Shown piece by piece: positions 32,009-42,188 of a stretch of 64,000 nucleotides of DNA. Source of the stretch: Diplonema papillatum. Its lineage: Eukaryota; Euglenozoa; Diplonemea; Diplonemida; Diplonemidae. The first letter of the stretch is position 1; every line of letters starts with the position of its first letter. The notes under the pieces are model-generated. The model worked only from the letters and a program-made list of their open reading frames with translations. It had not been told where the DNA came from and ran no database searches. The stretch is from positions 186,001 to 250,000 of the forward strand of contig JAPJBO010000249.1 in NCBI GenBank assembly GCA_030068145.1, read 5' to 3'. The position numbers and the translations under genes were made by a program.

Positions 32009-33037
32009 TCAATATCCTCCGCCCCTTCCGTTTCCCTGCTTCGGCCGCGGTCTCCACGCCTGGCGCGGCTGCCTCTCCTTCTGCGTCAGCAGTTTGGCCG
32101 CTGCCTTCTCGAGCGGGTCGTCCGACTGGTGCTGCACCTCCCGTAGTAAGGCCTTCCGGGAGAGGCCTCTCTCAACGTACATGCGCTGCAAGCGCACGTT
32201 GAGGAGGAGCTCGTTCCCCAATCGAAGCAACTCGGCCGAGCGGTCCCAGTTGTCTGTCTGCGCGTTCGCGAGTACAAAACAACGCAGCATCGAAAATGCG
32301 CTCACCAACTGGTCCCCGCCGGGCATGTGCTGCCGCCCAGCTACATAGGCGGTCTCCAGGTCCCTCACCAGACCCTCCGCGTCGTCCCTCATCGCGTCCC
32401 GCCACGCGAACACGTCCGTTGCCTCCGCGGCGAACTTCAACGCGGGGGGGGGAACCGCCACCTCGACAAGCTCCCTGCCGTCGACAGAAGACGGACCCGC
32501 TGGCCTCTCTCCACTGGCTACCAGCTCCGTCAGCTGCCTGACGGTCGCCGCCAACGAAGCGACCTCCTTCCGTAGATCCGCGACCGATCCGTCAGCTTCC
32601 TCCTCCGGCAACTGGGGCGGGGTCACTGCTCCGCCATCGGACTCCGTAGCTCCCACTGTCGGAATGGCGGGGGCGCCTTCCTTCCACAAACCCCGGGCCT
32701 TCATGACCCGACGAAACAGGCCCTTGTTGACGACCGCCGCCTCAGCCAGGACCATGGCCAACTTCCACGGCTCCCATGCCTTCACCTTCGCGCGCAATTC
32801 GTCACCCTCGCCAAGCTCGAGCATGTCGTACAGGACCTCCTGCGCACGCAACACCTGGGCACTCGCACCTTCCGCGGCACTGAAAAAGTGCATGGCCCAA
32901 CCAGAAGCTTCGGTCAGCTTCACATTCCTCCTGCTGAATGTGGGACCCACAATGTCACCAAACAAAGGCTTAATATCGACCGGTACCGCGAAGTTCACGA
33001 ACCCTGTCGACGACATACGGAGAAACGGGGACGCCAT
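32009..33037 (-). CDS. Gag-like protein of the recombinase retroelement
   Basis: The minus-strand frame can be read from ATG 33037 (342 codons). The open frame extends further upstream only because the pentanucleotide array lacks stops, so I place the start after the array. The protein is hydrophilic and helical, with a coiled segment (VADLRKEVASLAATVRQL) in the middle and a Gag/capsid-like helical region including AFSMLRCFVLANAQTDNW. A basic GRGGGY C-terminus could bind RNA. There is no CCHC zinc knuckle. Its position upstream of the recombinase supports the assignment; sequence similarity to a named Gag family is not claimed. Confidence 0.6.
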   Translation of the reverse strand: MASPFLRMSSTGFVNFAVPVDIKPLFGDIVGPTFSRRNVKLTEASGWAMHFFSAAEGASAQVLRAQEVLYDMLELGEGDELRAKVKAWEPWKLAMVLAEAAVVNKGLFRRVMKARGLWKEGAPAIPTVGATESDGGAVTPPQLPEEEADGSVADLRKEVASLAATVRQLTELVASGERPAGPSSVDGRELVEVAVPPPALKFAAEATDVFAWRDAMRDDAEGLVRDLETAYVAGRQHMPGGDQLVSAFSMLRCFVLANAQTDNWDRSAELLRLGNELLLNVRLQRMYVERGLSRKALLREVQHQSDDPLEKAAAKLLTQKERQPRQAWRPRPKQGNGRGGGY

Positions 33038-33135
33038 TTGTTTGTTTTCTTCCCGTCCAACGACACCCCCCCCAACCACCTGGTTCTTGGGTGGCTTGAC
33101 GACTGCGAAGCAGCATTCCCGCAGTGAGACTGTAA

Positions 33136-33525
33136 TACTGTACTGTACTGTACTGTACTGTACTGTACTGTACTGTACTGTACTGTACTGTACTGTACTG
33201 TACTGTACTGTACTGTACTGTACTGTACTGTACTGTACTGTACTGTACTGTACTGTACTGTACTGTACTGTACTGTACTGTACTGTACTGTACTGTACTG
33301 TACTGTACTGTACTGTACTGTACTGTACTGTACTGTACTGTACTGTACTGTACTGTACTGTACTGTACTGTACTGTACTGTACTGTACTGTACTGTACTG
33401 TACTGTACTGTACTGTACTGTACTGTACTGTACTGTACTGTACTGTACTGTACTGTACTGTACTGTACTGTACTGTACTGTACTGTACTGTACTGTACTG
33501 TACTGTACTGTACTGTACTGTACTG
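33136..33525 (-). repeat. (ACAGT)n pentanucleotide array, ~78 copies
   Basis: It appears as ACTGT on the plus strand, that is ACAGT in the direction of the minus-strand retroelement. It ends 100 bp before the Gag-like ATG. Together with 27616-27944 it would flank the element as direct arrays once the internal inversion is undone. Confidence 0.98.
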
Positions 33526-33699
33526 GCACGTCACGGAGTGGCACGTGTTGCGCACGTGATGTCACGTGATGTGTCCGTGTCACCATGCGGTGTACCGTGC
33601 AGCAATGCGCTGTTGGCCAGTGGAACTCAGTTCGTGGGCACCCAGCTAAACTAAAATATCAAAAAGGCGGCAAGATGGGCTTTGTGTGTATAAAATCCA

Positions 33700-34376
33700 C
33701 GCTGGGAGTTTTTTGGCAACGTCGAAAAAGTCCAAAGAACAGGTTGCTCCTCTTATGAGCCACCTGAAAACATACGCACAAGCTCACCCCATGGATGACA
33801 TTACATACACTGCCACGTGTGCACTCGCACACGACCTCGCTAGAGGAACTGATCCAGGCACGGGAGTGGACGGAGTTCAGTCAAGTGCTGGCAAGCCTCT
33901 TGGGTGACACCCAGTTTCGAATGCTGTACCCAGATGCTGCTGGTTGCAGCAAGGAACTGCCGGTGCGGAGAGGATGTTTTCGCCCCTGAAACTTGTCAAG
34001 AGCCGTCTCCGAACCACTCTGCACAATGATACGTTGAAGGACATCATGTGCGGACTGGAGCTTCTGTCGAGGACCTCCAAAACGACGGAAGAACACGAGC
34101 AAATCGTTTCTGCTCATTCAAAAACTACAAGGAAGCCTTGGTGCGCACAGGGTTTGCCATCAAAGCTTTTTTTCACTTACCACCTCCGTAGTTTGATGAC
34201 GTGCACACCGCCACCTCAGGCCTATATCTCACCACTCCTCTCCGTTCCCTAGTTTGTGTGTGTGGGGCGACAGTTTCAGGCACTCAGACACCCACCGGCA
34301 CCACAGAGCCGAAAAACCGGGTTTTTCGCTGAAACCGGCTTTTTTGCTCGGTCAGACAAAGAGCTAAAGTCCCCTG
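33700..34376 (+). pseudogene. hAT transposase remnant with 3' terminus
   Basis: The C-terminal dimerisation signature of hAT transposases is visible at about 33950-34070: AGAERMFSPLKLVKSRLR, then TTLHNDTLKDIM, corresponding to ERxFSxLKxIKsrLRxxL. Upstream similarity is spread over shifting frames (33720-33940), so the gene is decayed. DNA rich in GAAACCGG follows and ends in TAAAGTCCCCTG (34365-34376), the presumed terminal inverted repeat. The 5' end is missing, probably replaced by the retroelement and its array. Confidence 0.7.
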
Positions 34377-34405
34377 GTCTAAAAGAACGAAAAAAAAAAA
34401 AAAAA

Positions 34406-34668
34406 CGCTAACCCAAACAACTTCCGCCGGTAGAGAAACCTCGCCTAAAGAAATCAACTGCCTTCGGGTAGGCTAGTCTGACACTAGTTGTCGTCGGGAA
34501 AAAAAAAAAAAACGTAAAAAACGTTTTGCCAAAAACAACGTTTTCCGTTTTTTTCCGGCGGGCTACCGGTTTCCCAAACTAAAGCAAAGCATCATGGTGT
34601 GGCGCACCTTGGGGCATGGCGCTTGCGCTGAAAACGTTGTGTCTTGTGCGTTACCAATACGAGCAACT
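34406..34668 (+). repeat. 263-bp direct repeat flanking LINE, left copy
   Basis: Identical to 36298-36560 except for two substitutions (CAACTG versus CAGCTG; GGCGGGCTACC versus GGCGGACTACC). It is preceded by a 15-bp A run. The two copies immediately flank a 5'-truncated LINE, so they look like an exceptionally long target-site duplication. Confidence 0.95.
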
Positions 34669-36158
34669 CCCCCTCAATCATCATTGGGGCTGAAGACAAG
34701 ATCCTTGTTGTGGCGAAGACTCCCTTCGTGTGGAGCACTGAACCTCACCGCGAGACCGTGAACCGCGCAAAACTGCTGGGTGCCTGCCTGCACGCGGACA
34801 GACGAACGAGTGGGTGCGAGAATGACGCGAAGAACTTGGAAAGGCTGGCACGCCTGGTAGACTTCACCAACTCCCACGTCTACCGCTCGACAAGACGTAA
34901 GTGTGCCTTCTTCCGCAGCCACGTACTGCCCACCCTGTCCATGCACTGCCTATCCTCCTGCTTCGACCCAAGAGCACCCAAGCTGGTAGCTTCTCACGCA
35001 AGTCTCTTCCCGAAGCATCGCCACAGTAGAGGGATAAAGGAATTTGCATGGTGCAAGGACGGCTTCGCGTGCCCGAACGTGGAACATTACGCGGCACTTC
35101 AACGAACGCGGGCGTACCTGGCTCACCGACCCAACGAAGAAAGGGACGCCCTCCCTGTAGCAGGCTTCCGTCGAAGGCCCCCCCGACAAACAGCCGTGGG
35201 AGAGGACATACTCTCGCAGATCGACGTGATGCTGGGCCGGGAATTCTTGTTGACGCATGATGTTGTGGTGGCGAGCGATGGGGGTTTTCTCGAGGACGAA
35301 TCGCGCGGGTCCGCCGGAGTCAATTTCGGAACGATGTCCTTCGGCTGCCTGCTAAGCGGAACCGTGACCTCGAGCACGGAGACCGAACTGGCGGCAATGA
35401 TGCTGTTGGCAACCGTGCTGAGACGGTGGGATGTCGCCCCCGAGAGGGTTTCGTGGTACAGCGACAGCGAAGCGGCCATCCTGCGAATCCGCCGAAAGGA
35501 GCCCGGTGACCCCGTGGCAGGCGTGGTCGGCGAGTATGTGCAGTGCCTCCGATGGGGTAAGGGACACGCCGACAACACCGACATCAACGGCGCAGATGAG
35601 GCGGCGACGCGGGCCCTCCAGGAGAGACTTCCGGTTCTGGACGTTGAGCTCCTGTATCGGAAGAACGGGGTAGGAGCTGTTTGCTGTTACGCCGCAGAGG
35701 ACTTCCCGCAGCTGGAGAGCCCCATTCGGTACGTGAAGCGCGTGTGGCAGTACAGCCGGACAAAGACGGCGACGAGGAGCATACGGGAACTTGCGTCGGC
35801 GGAGACAACGAAGGGGAGTACGCTCCGCTCCCTCGAAGCACTGCCCGGCGCCGTGGACCTCTTGCAAGCGATTATCCGGCGAGCGGTGATGCCGCGAGCC
35901 ACCCGGATCGCCTGCAAGCGGTGCGCGGCGCTGGCCAACGCGCAACACGTCCTGCTCGCAGATGATGCGACGCACAACGAAGTGTCCGACATCCGTCACG
36001 CATACCCCACCGACCCGCCACAACTGAAGGGACTGCTCGCGGACTTTGCAAAGAAACGAAGAGACACGATCCGGCACGTGGCGAAACGCGTGAAGGTCCT
36101 GTACGACGACCCGTTAGCGGCACGGTGGTCCTCGCTAGTTTTGAGATATCTCGAGTAA
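34669..36158 (+). CDS. LINE polyprotein C-terminal part (RT thumb + RNase H)
   Basis: This is the coding part of the truncated LINE. There is no native start; the frame enters from the flanking direct repeat. RNase H spans roughly the residues encoded by 35255-35620. The ~170 residues after it form a basic helical tail including RYVKRVWQYSRTKTATRSI, possibly nucleic-acid binding, without a recognisable CCHC knuckle. Without the RT palm it cannot drive retrotransposition. Confidence 0.85.
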
Positions 36159-36297
36159 ATCAGCACTGCGTCTTGTGTGGGGGGCAACGGAAGAGGAAGA
36201 AGTGGAAAGAGAAGGGATCGGAGCGGTAGGGAAAAGGGAGAGTGAATGACTAACAATATCAACGGAAGGAAAAAAAAAAAAAAAAAAAAAAAAAAAA
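34669..36297 (+). mobile_element. 5'-truncated LINE with RNase H and poly(A) tail
   Basis: A ~1.63-kb insert encodes one open frame of roughly 495 codons to TAA at 36156-36158, then ~110 bp of 3' untranslated DNA and a 30-bp poly(A) tract. The frame starts inside the polymerase, just after the palm (LLGACLHADRRTSG, a thumb-like region). It contains a ribonuclease H domain with all four acidic residues: VVASDGGF, TETELAAMMLL, WYSDSEAA and INGADEAA. Such an RNase H places it among I/Jockey/R1-like or algal LINE clades. The frame is intact, so the insertion is recent. Confidence 0.9.
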
Positions 36298-36560
36298 CGC
36301 TAACCCAAACAACTTCCGCCGGTAGAGAAACCTCGCCTAAAGAAATCAGCTGCCTTCGGGTAGGCTAGTCTGACACTAGTTGTCGTCGGGAAAAAAAAAA
36401 AAAACGTAAAAAACGTTTTGCCAAAAACAACGTTTTCCGTTTTTTTCCGGCGGACTACCGGTTTCCCAAACTAAAGCAAAGCATCATGGTGTGGCGCACC
36501 TTGGGGCATGGCGCTTGCGCTGAAAACGTTGTGTCTTGTGCGTTACCAATACGAGCAACT
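36298..36560 (+). repeat. 263-bp direct repeat flanking LINE, right copy
   Basis: Right-hand copy of the duplication described at 34406-34668. The sequence continues uninterrupted into GCCACCTTTTCACCC, whereas the left copy breaks off into LINE sequence after GAGCAACT. Confidence 0.95.
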
Positions 36561-38397
36561 GCCACCTTTTCACCCATACCAACCGAGAAGGGGGACACAC
36601 GGCACAAGGGGAAGAAGTATAGGACATCTACTCGGTCGCATTCTCGCCAAAGCACAGACACGAGGCTGCTCAAAACCTGCCGCTAAACCTGCGTTTTGCA
36701 GAGTGCTCACCACATCAACCGCGAGTCCTGGAAGAGTGCCAGGAGTGGCTCGACACCGCCCCAAACCGGGAGTATCTTTGGTGGTCACGTCGTAGTCGTT
36801 TGCGGGTTGCCCTTCAACTGTACTGTGCAGGCTAATAAGACGTAGGCAGCGTGTTTTGGTGGTTGATCAGAGTCTGGTGCGCACGTAACCCGCGTTTTTT
36901 CTTACTAAGAATGCTGCCCTGGATCTCCATCGGTTCTTGGGAACCGAGTGGAGAAAAGAAGTTTGCCCTCTTTCAGTGCTTGTCCTACCATTCGACCATG
37001 TAAGGAGAGGCAAAAAAGGGAGGGGGTTTCCGTTTTGGAATTCTGTTTGAAAATTGCTATGAAACGTCTACACCGAATGTTTAGCCGGTAAGTGACTGCT
37101 TTATTCAGCAAGGTTGAAAGATTTTTTGACTCAAGCTTAGGACAGTACGGCAAGAAACACTTCCGCATTCGACGGAAATGGACTTCATCATCATCAGCAC
37201 CACTTGGATAGCACATGTCCCTTTTGATGGCTACGATACCCCTTCTTCGCACAAACATCGCTGAGAACCTTATCGAATTTGTCTTCTTCGGCCCCTCCTT
37301 CGTCCCAGTTCTTGGCGCCCCTATCCTTGACTAAGAACCCCGAATAATTGGGCCGTGACTGATTGACACTACTTGCCGATGCAAATAGTGCCGAGTTGAG
37401 AAAACTGTTCCCAGAGTGCACAAGTCCCTGTTTTGCCATGAAGACTGCGTGCGCAAGAGTTCCTGGGGTCCTTACTATATGTGGAAGGCCTACTGGTAAG
37501 ATCCTGCTTGTAACCAGGACATTCTCTTGTGTACAGATTTTAGGAACATATTCTCAAGTCCATGTACCATACCGTCTCCCAGGGGCAGTGCCCCCTGGAC
37601 CCCCCCAGCAACCGAACTAGTTTCTTATTTTCGCCAGGGATCTGATCAAGCATTAGCTTCCTGTTACTGATTCCTGACACAGAATCTGAGTCCGTGTCCC
37701 GTACCGTCTCACAGGGAGTTGAGGTTGTCATTGACGTGCTGAGGGATACTAATTGCACTGCATTGCCGCATGTGGTGTGCGAGATCTCCGCTTCTGAGCA
37801 ATGCTCCAACGTATTCTGCTTCTCACCAATGTTCTCTCATTGCTCTGCTTGAGAATGACAGCCTTTTGTTTCTACCTTTCTGAGGAAAATCAAGGACAGG
37901 AAGCTGCAGCCTCGGGCCAACCCGGTTCTGGGGAACTACGCATCCTGTAGCCAGCTACTTCTTTCGTCCCGATGGGTGTTCTGAGGCAGTCCCGGAGTAG
38001 GCCAGCCCAAATCGAGCTAATTGGCCACACCGCTCACGGGACCAAATGCAGATGTGTTTACATAGCGATCGACGCGCAAGGATCAAGTCGGAGTTATCAC
38101 TAGTGCACAAGTCGGTCCACTCTGTCTCTGTCTCAACGGGCTTGTAACAGCGTAAGCGCTAGCCTCAGGGTACGCCACTTACTGATTTCATCTTGGAAAT
38201 GTAACCAGTTGGCCGATCGGCCTTACTCTGCAGGGCCTATCAAGCAAAAGGCTTGCCTCCGGTCCGCGTGTGCACCTTGGATCCAGCTGCTGCCTGTAAA
38301 TGACTCCACTAACGCAAGAAGGGGACCAGGTTCTCTGCACTTGAGTTTTGAAGAAAATCCTGACGTTACCCAGGCTAAACGGAAAAAAGGTAACACA
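36561..38397. other. Intergenic region with weak minus-strand frames
   Basis: Minus-strand frames at 37194-37439 (beginning MAKQGLVHSGNSFLNSALF) and 36905-37258 have some protein-like composition and overlap in different frames, but no splice model or domain supports them. The 190 bp before 38398 are open in the downstream monooxygenase frame and are treated as 5' leader. Confidence 0.3.
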
Positions 38398-40089
38398 ATG
38401 AAAGTAGGATCCATCGATGCCTTGGTGGCAATGGTCGTGCTGAGCGGGTTGTACAAGAAGTTCGGGCAGAACGTTTTAAACGCGGTCGCGGCCGCGTGCG
38501 GCTTGGCGCTGGCGCGAGCCGGGTGGAGCTACTGGGCTCGGAAGCGGCTGCAGCGCTCGTCCGCGGGTCGGCAGTTGACGGCGGTGATCGTCGGGGCGGG
38601 GCCTTCGGGAATTGCCGCCGCCATCAAATGCACCCAGCTCGGCATCGATTACGTCGTGCTGGAAACCGCGGACAAGGCAGGCGGGACGTGGGTGAACAAC
38701 ACGTACCCACAGTGCGCCTGCGATGTGCCAGCGTACTTGTACCATTACTCTTTTGAGGAGAAGAATGACTGGTCGTGTCCATACCCGCTGTACCCAGAGG
38801 TCGCCGCCTACTTCCAAATGGTGTCTGAAAAACACGGGGTTCACGCCAAGACGAAGTACAGACACAAGGCCCTGCGGGCTTCTTGGCTGGCCTCGGAGCA
38901 GACGTGGGTCGTCGACGTGCAGAACCTGGAAACGTCAGCCGAATCCAAGTTCACGGCCAATTTTCTGGTTGCGGCGTGCGGGCAGCTTCACGAGCCGGCC
39001 GAGCCGAGCTTCGACGTGAGCGCGTTCAAAGGCCCGATGTTCCACACAGCGAGGTGGGACGAAAGCCACTCCCTGAAGAACAAGAAAGTGGCTGTCATCG
39101 GCACAGGGGCGTCCGCCATGCAGCTGGTGCCGTGCGTCCAGAAAGAAGTAAAAGAGCTCGTTGTGTACCAGCGGTCGCCGAACTGGATCAACACGAGTCC
39201 GATGCAAGCATCGCCGTTCTGGGACTTCCTAGTCCGGCACAGCTACGTGGTATACTTGTACATGCGGTACCACTGCTTCTATGGAGCAGACGTCGTTTTG
39301 TTCAATTCAGTTTTCAACAGGAAGACGCCGGCTGCCGTCAGGCAGAACTTTGAGAACAATTTGAGGACGAAGATGGCCGCGCAATTAGACCCGGCGAGGA
39401 AGAAGGAAATGGAGGAGAAACTGCTCCCGCAGTATCCCGTTGGCTGCAAGCGGCTGTGCATGAGCGACGGGTTCATTCCTGCATTGATGCAGCCGAACGT
39501 TCGAATAGTAACGGATCCGGTTCTACGCCTAAGCGAACGAGGCGTCGTCGTGAACGTCACACCAGGCCGCACCGGTGATGCACCAGAAGAAGCGTTCGAC
39601 GCCATCATTCTAGCGACCGGCTTCAAAACCGGCAGCTACAGCTCGCCCTTCGATATCACCGGGGCGCAGGGCAAAACCTTGCAGCAGATGTGGGCCGACG
39701 ATGGCTACGGCCCCCAGGCCTACCTCGGCGTCGCCGTCCCCCACTTTCCGAACCTCTTCATGTACTATGGTCCCGGCACCAACCTGGGTGCCGGTTCGAT
39801 TCTGATCATGATCGAAGGTCAAATGGAGCTAATGGGGCTCGCAATGGAAACTGTCATCCGAAAACAAGGTAGCCACTGCATCGAGCTATCCGAGGCAGCG
39901 TATGCCCAGCGGATAGCTACGTACAAAGAACGAGTGAGCAAAACTGTGTGGGCCGACGACTACTGCGTAGGGAAAGACGGGAAGAAGGTCAATGCATGGA
40001 ACTACTGGAACACCAACTGGTACGGCACCGTGAGGGAGTACAGGGAGCTCACGTCTCGATTTGTTCGCAATCATTGGAAAGTCGAGTGA
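38398..40089 (+). CDS. Baeyer-Villiger/FMO-type flavin monooxygenase 2
   Basis: This is a paralogue of 21761-23437, collinear along its whole length with almost the same residue numbers. The frame is open from 38209, but the ATG at 38398 is chosen because MKVGSIDALVAMVVLSGLYKK aligns directly with the start of the other copy, giving 563 residues. FAD motif VGAGPSG at 65-71, GGTWVNNTYPQCACD at 95-109 (Gly of PGC changed to Gln), fingerprint FKGPMFHTARWD at 210-221, NADPH motif VIGTGASA at 233-240 and IILATGFKTG near 400 are present. A hydrophobic N-terminus again suggests membrane attachment. There are no introns and no disabling changes, so both copies look functional. Confidence 0.92.
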   Translation: MKVGSIDALVAMVVLSGLYKKFGQNVLNAVAAACGLALARAGWSYWARKRLQRSSAGRQLTAVIVGAGPSGIAAAIKCTQLGIDYVVLETADKAGGTWVNNTYPQCACDVPAYLYHYSFEEKNDWSCPYPLYPEVAAYFQMVSEKHGVHAKTKYRHKALRASWLASEQTWVVDVQNLETSAESKFTANFLVAACGQLHEPAEPSFDVSAFKGPMFHTARWDESHSLKNKKVAVIGTGASAMQLVPCVQKEVKELVVYQRSPNWINTSPMQASPFWDFLVRHSYVVYLYMRYHCFYGADVVLFNSVFNRKTPAAVRQNFENNLRTKMAAQLDPARKKEMEEKLLPQYPVGCKRLCMSDGFIPALMQPNVRIVTDPVLRLSERGVVVNVTPGRTGDAPEEAFDAIILATGFKTGSYSSPFDITGAQGKTLQQMWADDGYGPQAYLGVAVPHFPNLFMYYGPGTNLGAGSILIMIEGQMELMGLAMETVIRKQGSHCIELSEAAYAQRIATYKERVSKTVWADDYCVGKDGKKVNAWNYWNTNWYGTVREYRELTSRFVRNHWKVE

Positions 40090-41243
40090 TCAGCAACCAA
40101 GGCGGAACCGGCACTTGACTCATGATACAGAAAGTGCACGCTGGACACTATTACACCGTGCTGAGAAGGAAGCTGCGGCAACAAAGGAAGGATACAGACA
40201 ATAGATCAAAAGAGTTGTGCTCGTACCCGTAAACCAAATATCTCATCCAGAAGACCGAGCAACACTCATAGCAAACAGGGGCTACTTAGCAAACGTTAAC
40301 GTTCACCGTTTATAAACGTTCACCGTTGACGTTGACTCTTTTCGCAGTAAACGCGTTTACTAAGCGTTTACTATAATCACGGCCCCTCCCCAATGATCCT
40401 TTCACTCTAATAAAACCACCAAACCTCTAAACCACAATAAACGCTAAAAGACAAAGCCGGCAACTGACCAGGCCACACAACTTGCGAGTGACTTTCACGA
40501 GGTCACCATCGAATGCACGGGCGCCTTTCTATCGACAATTAACGATTACAGTGTCCGCCCCGGAGAAGCCAAGCCACCAAAGCCCGTGTCCAATTCAGTA
40601 AACATACACCCTGCGACTAAAGTAGTATTGAATGCCATCTTCGTTGGTACGCAGGCGCGCTTTGACAGTTGGACCAGTCTTGAAGCACCACTTGGGATAA
40701 TGCGATTCTAGTTCTTGCCTCCATTCTCAGGGCCCGAGTCAGGGGTTGCATAAAAAAAAAAACCGAAACGTTTCGATATCGAAATTCCCTGAGCTCCAGT
40801 GGAGCCCCACAAGTACTTCTCTACATGATCTGCACCTCCCTGTGTTGTTCCCGGTTTCTTCTCATCCACTGGGTGGAGAGTTTCACCAGAAAAGTTAAAA
40901 ATAAACGCTAAAGTTCTCCACCTCACCTCCGCCTCTGCAGCTAACGGGAGGCTCTAAACCACCGGTTCTTTGAAGGCGGTACAATGAGTTTCTTTCTCTC
41001 TCCCTCTAAGCGCAACTCCTACAACCCTAAACCGTTGTTTCCATAGCGACCCCTGTCTTCCTTTAGTGTTGAAGAATGCGCTCTTGCTACGGCTGTTTAA
41101 TTGTATCGGTACTGCCTTCTACAAGCAAGTCCTCTTTGTTCAGCTTTCTGATGCTGCGAAGCTGTTTCAAAGTCATTCCGAACACACGTGCAAAATGTCA
41201 GCGAAGGCTTTCGTAAAAGGCTGGGAGTGTACCACCGACATCC
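40090..41243. other. Intergenic region with AAACG motifs
   Basis: No gene is supported. At 40295-40375 there is a cluster of AACGTTCACCGTTTATAAACG-like direct and inverted units, including the perfect 16-bp palindrome AGTAAACGCGTTTACT (about 40348-40363). Confidence 0.5.
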
Positions 41244-41456
41244 CTACATACGTGGGATAGACGGGAAAAACGTCGTTTTCCAGACTTCATCAAACCGTAC
41301 TCTCTTTGAAAAACGCAACCTTGCGCGCAACTTTTCAACTTTCATAGGTTTCACCGAGGCCACATGCAAAGGAGCCTTCCGCTCGTCTTCTGTCTTTGGT
41401 ATCCTCGAGCTGTGGGCTCGTCTTGTTATTGAGTGCGCGATTTTCACTTTATTCAA
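41244..41456 (-). pseudogene. Second fragment of the recombinase retroelement RT
   Basis: On the minus strand about 65 residues (HSITRRAHSSRIPKTEDERK, then APLHVASVKPMKVEKLRARL and RVRFDEVWK) align with the N-terminal RT region of the element at 30650-30860 (HSITRRGKSTRLP, ERASPLHVSSVSPMDV, RRRFDETW). Identity is about one half. It ends in a stop and has no flanking coding homology, so it is an old, diverged copy. Confidence 0.8.
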
Positions 41457-41898
41457 AGGAATTGTGTCACTTCTTGTGTTCGCAACGCCCGGGCTACCAC
41501 CTTTTTTCTCTTGGTATGCAGAGCAGCTGTGATATCACATACTGAACCTTCAGGCCTCCTCACTCAACCACTTTCAAGTAGCGAGTGGTATGCGAACAAA
41601 GTTAAATGTTTCTTGGCACTTCCGGGTGTTCAGGAAAAGAACTTGCGAGAACACTGGAGGCAAGAAGTTCCCAAAGACACAATCTGTCAAGTCCCTCGTG
41701 GGGGCCTGACGCCTACGTCGACCCTCATCCCCTCCCTTTTATTACCCACTGCCATTCCATTTGAGAGTTGACGACAACTACTAGTACTGTGGCTAACAAT
41801 AACGAACGTGTCCTCCGCTTTGCAAAAAAAAAAAAAAAAAAATGTTTGAAAAATCACGCCCTTCCCTTTTTTCCACCTGATCCCGGCTCAGAGGCAGT

Positions 41899-41970
41899 TC
41901 CCCGAAACTCCCCGAAACTTGCTCGAAACTCCCCGAAACTCCCCGAAACTCCCCGAAACTCACCCCGTTT
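41899..41970 (+). repeat. 10-bp CCCCGAAACT minisatellite
   Basis: Six to seven copies of ACTCCCCGAA-type 10-mers, one diverged. The minus strand reads GGGGAGTTTC repeatedly, so four G-runs are present. A poly(A)18 tract lies just upstream (41825-41842). Confidence 0.9.
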
Positions 41971-41994
41971 TTGGGAGAAAAAAGTGGATTTGCT

Positions 41995-42152
41995 TGGGTG
42001 GGTGGGTGGGTGGTGGGTAGGTGGGTGGGTGGGTGGGTAGGTGGTGGGTGGTAGGTGGGTGGGTGGGTAGGTGGGTGTGGGGGTGGGTGGGTGGGTGGGT
42101 GGGTGGGTGGGTGGGTGGGTGGTGTGTGTGGGTGGGTGTGGGTGGGTGGTGA
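41995..42152 (+). repeat. (GGGT)n-rich array
   Basis: GGGT, GGTGGGT and GGGTAGGT units without interruption for about 155 bp. The G-rich strand is the plus strand. It is a strong G-quadruplex candidate and a source of spurious Pro/Thr/His frames. Confidence 0.95.
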
Positions 42153-42188
42153 GTAGAAGGAGGTTTTCATCTCAGCACTACCGGCATG

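Noticed and set aside
41995..42152. Telomere or telomere-like tract
   Set aside because: GGGT units are irregular (GGTG, GGGTA mixed in) and embedded between other repeats with DNA continuing on both sides. There is no evidence of a chromosome end.
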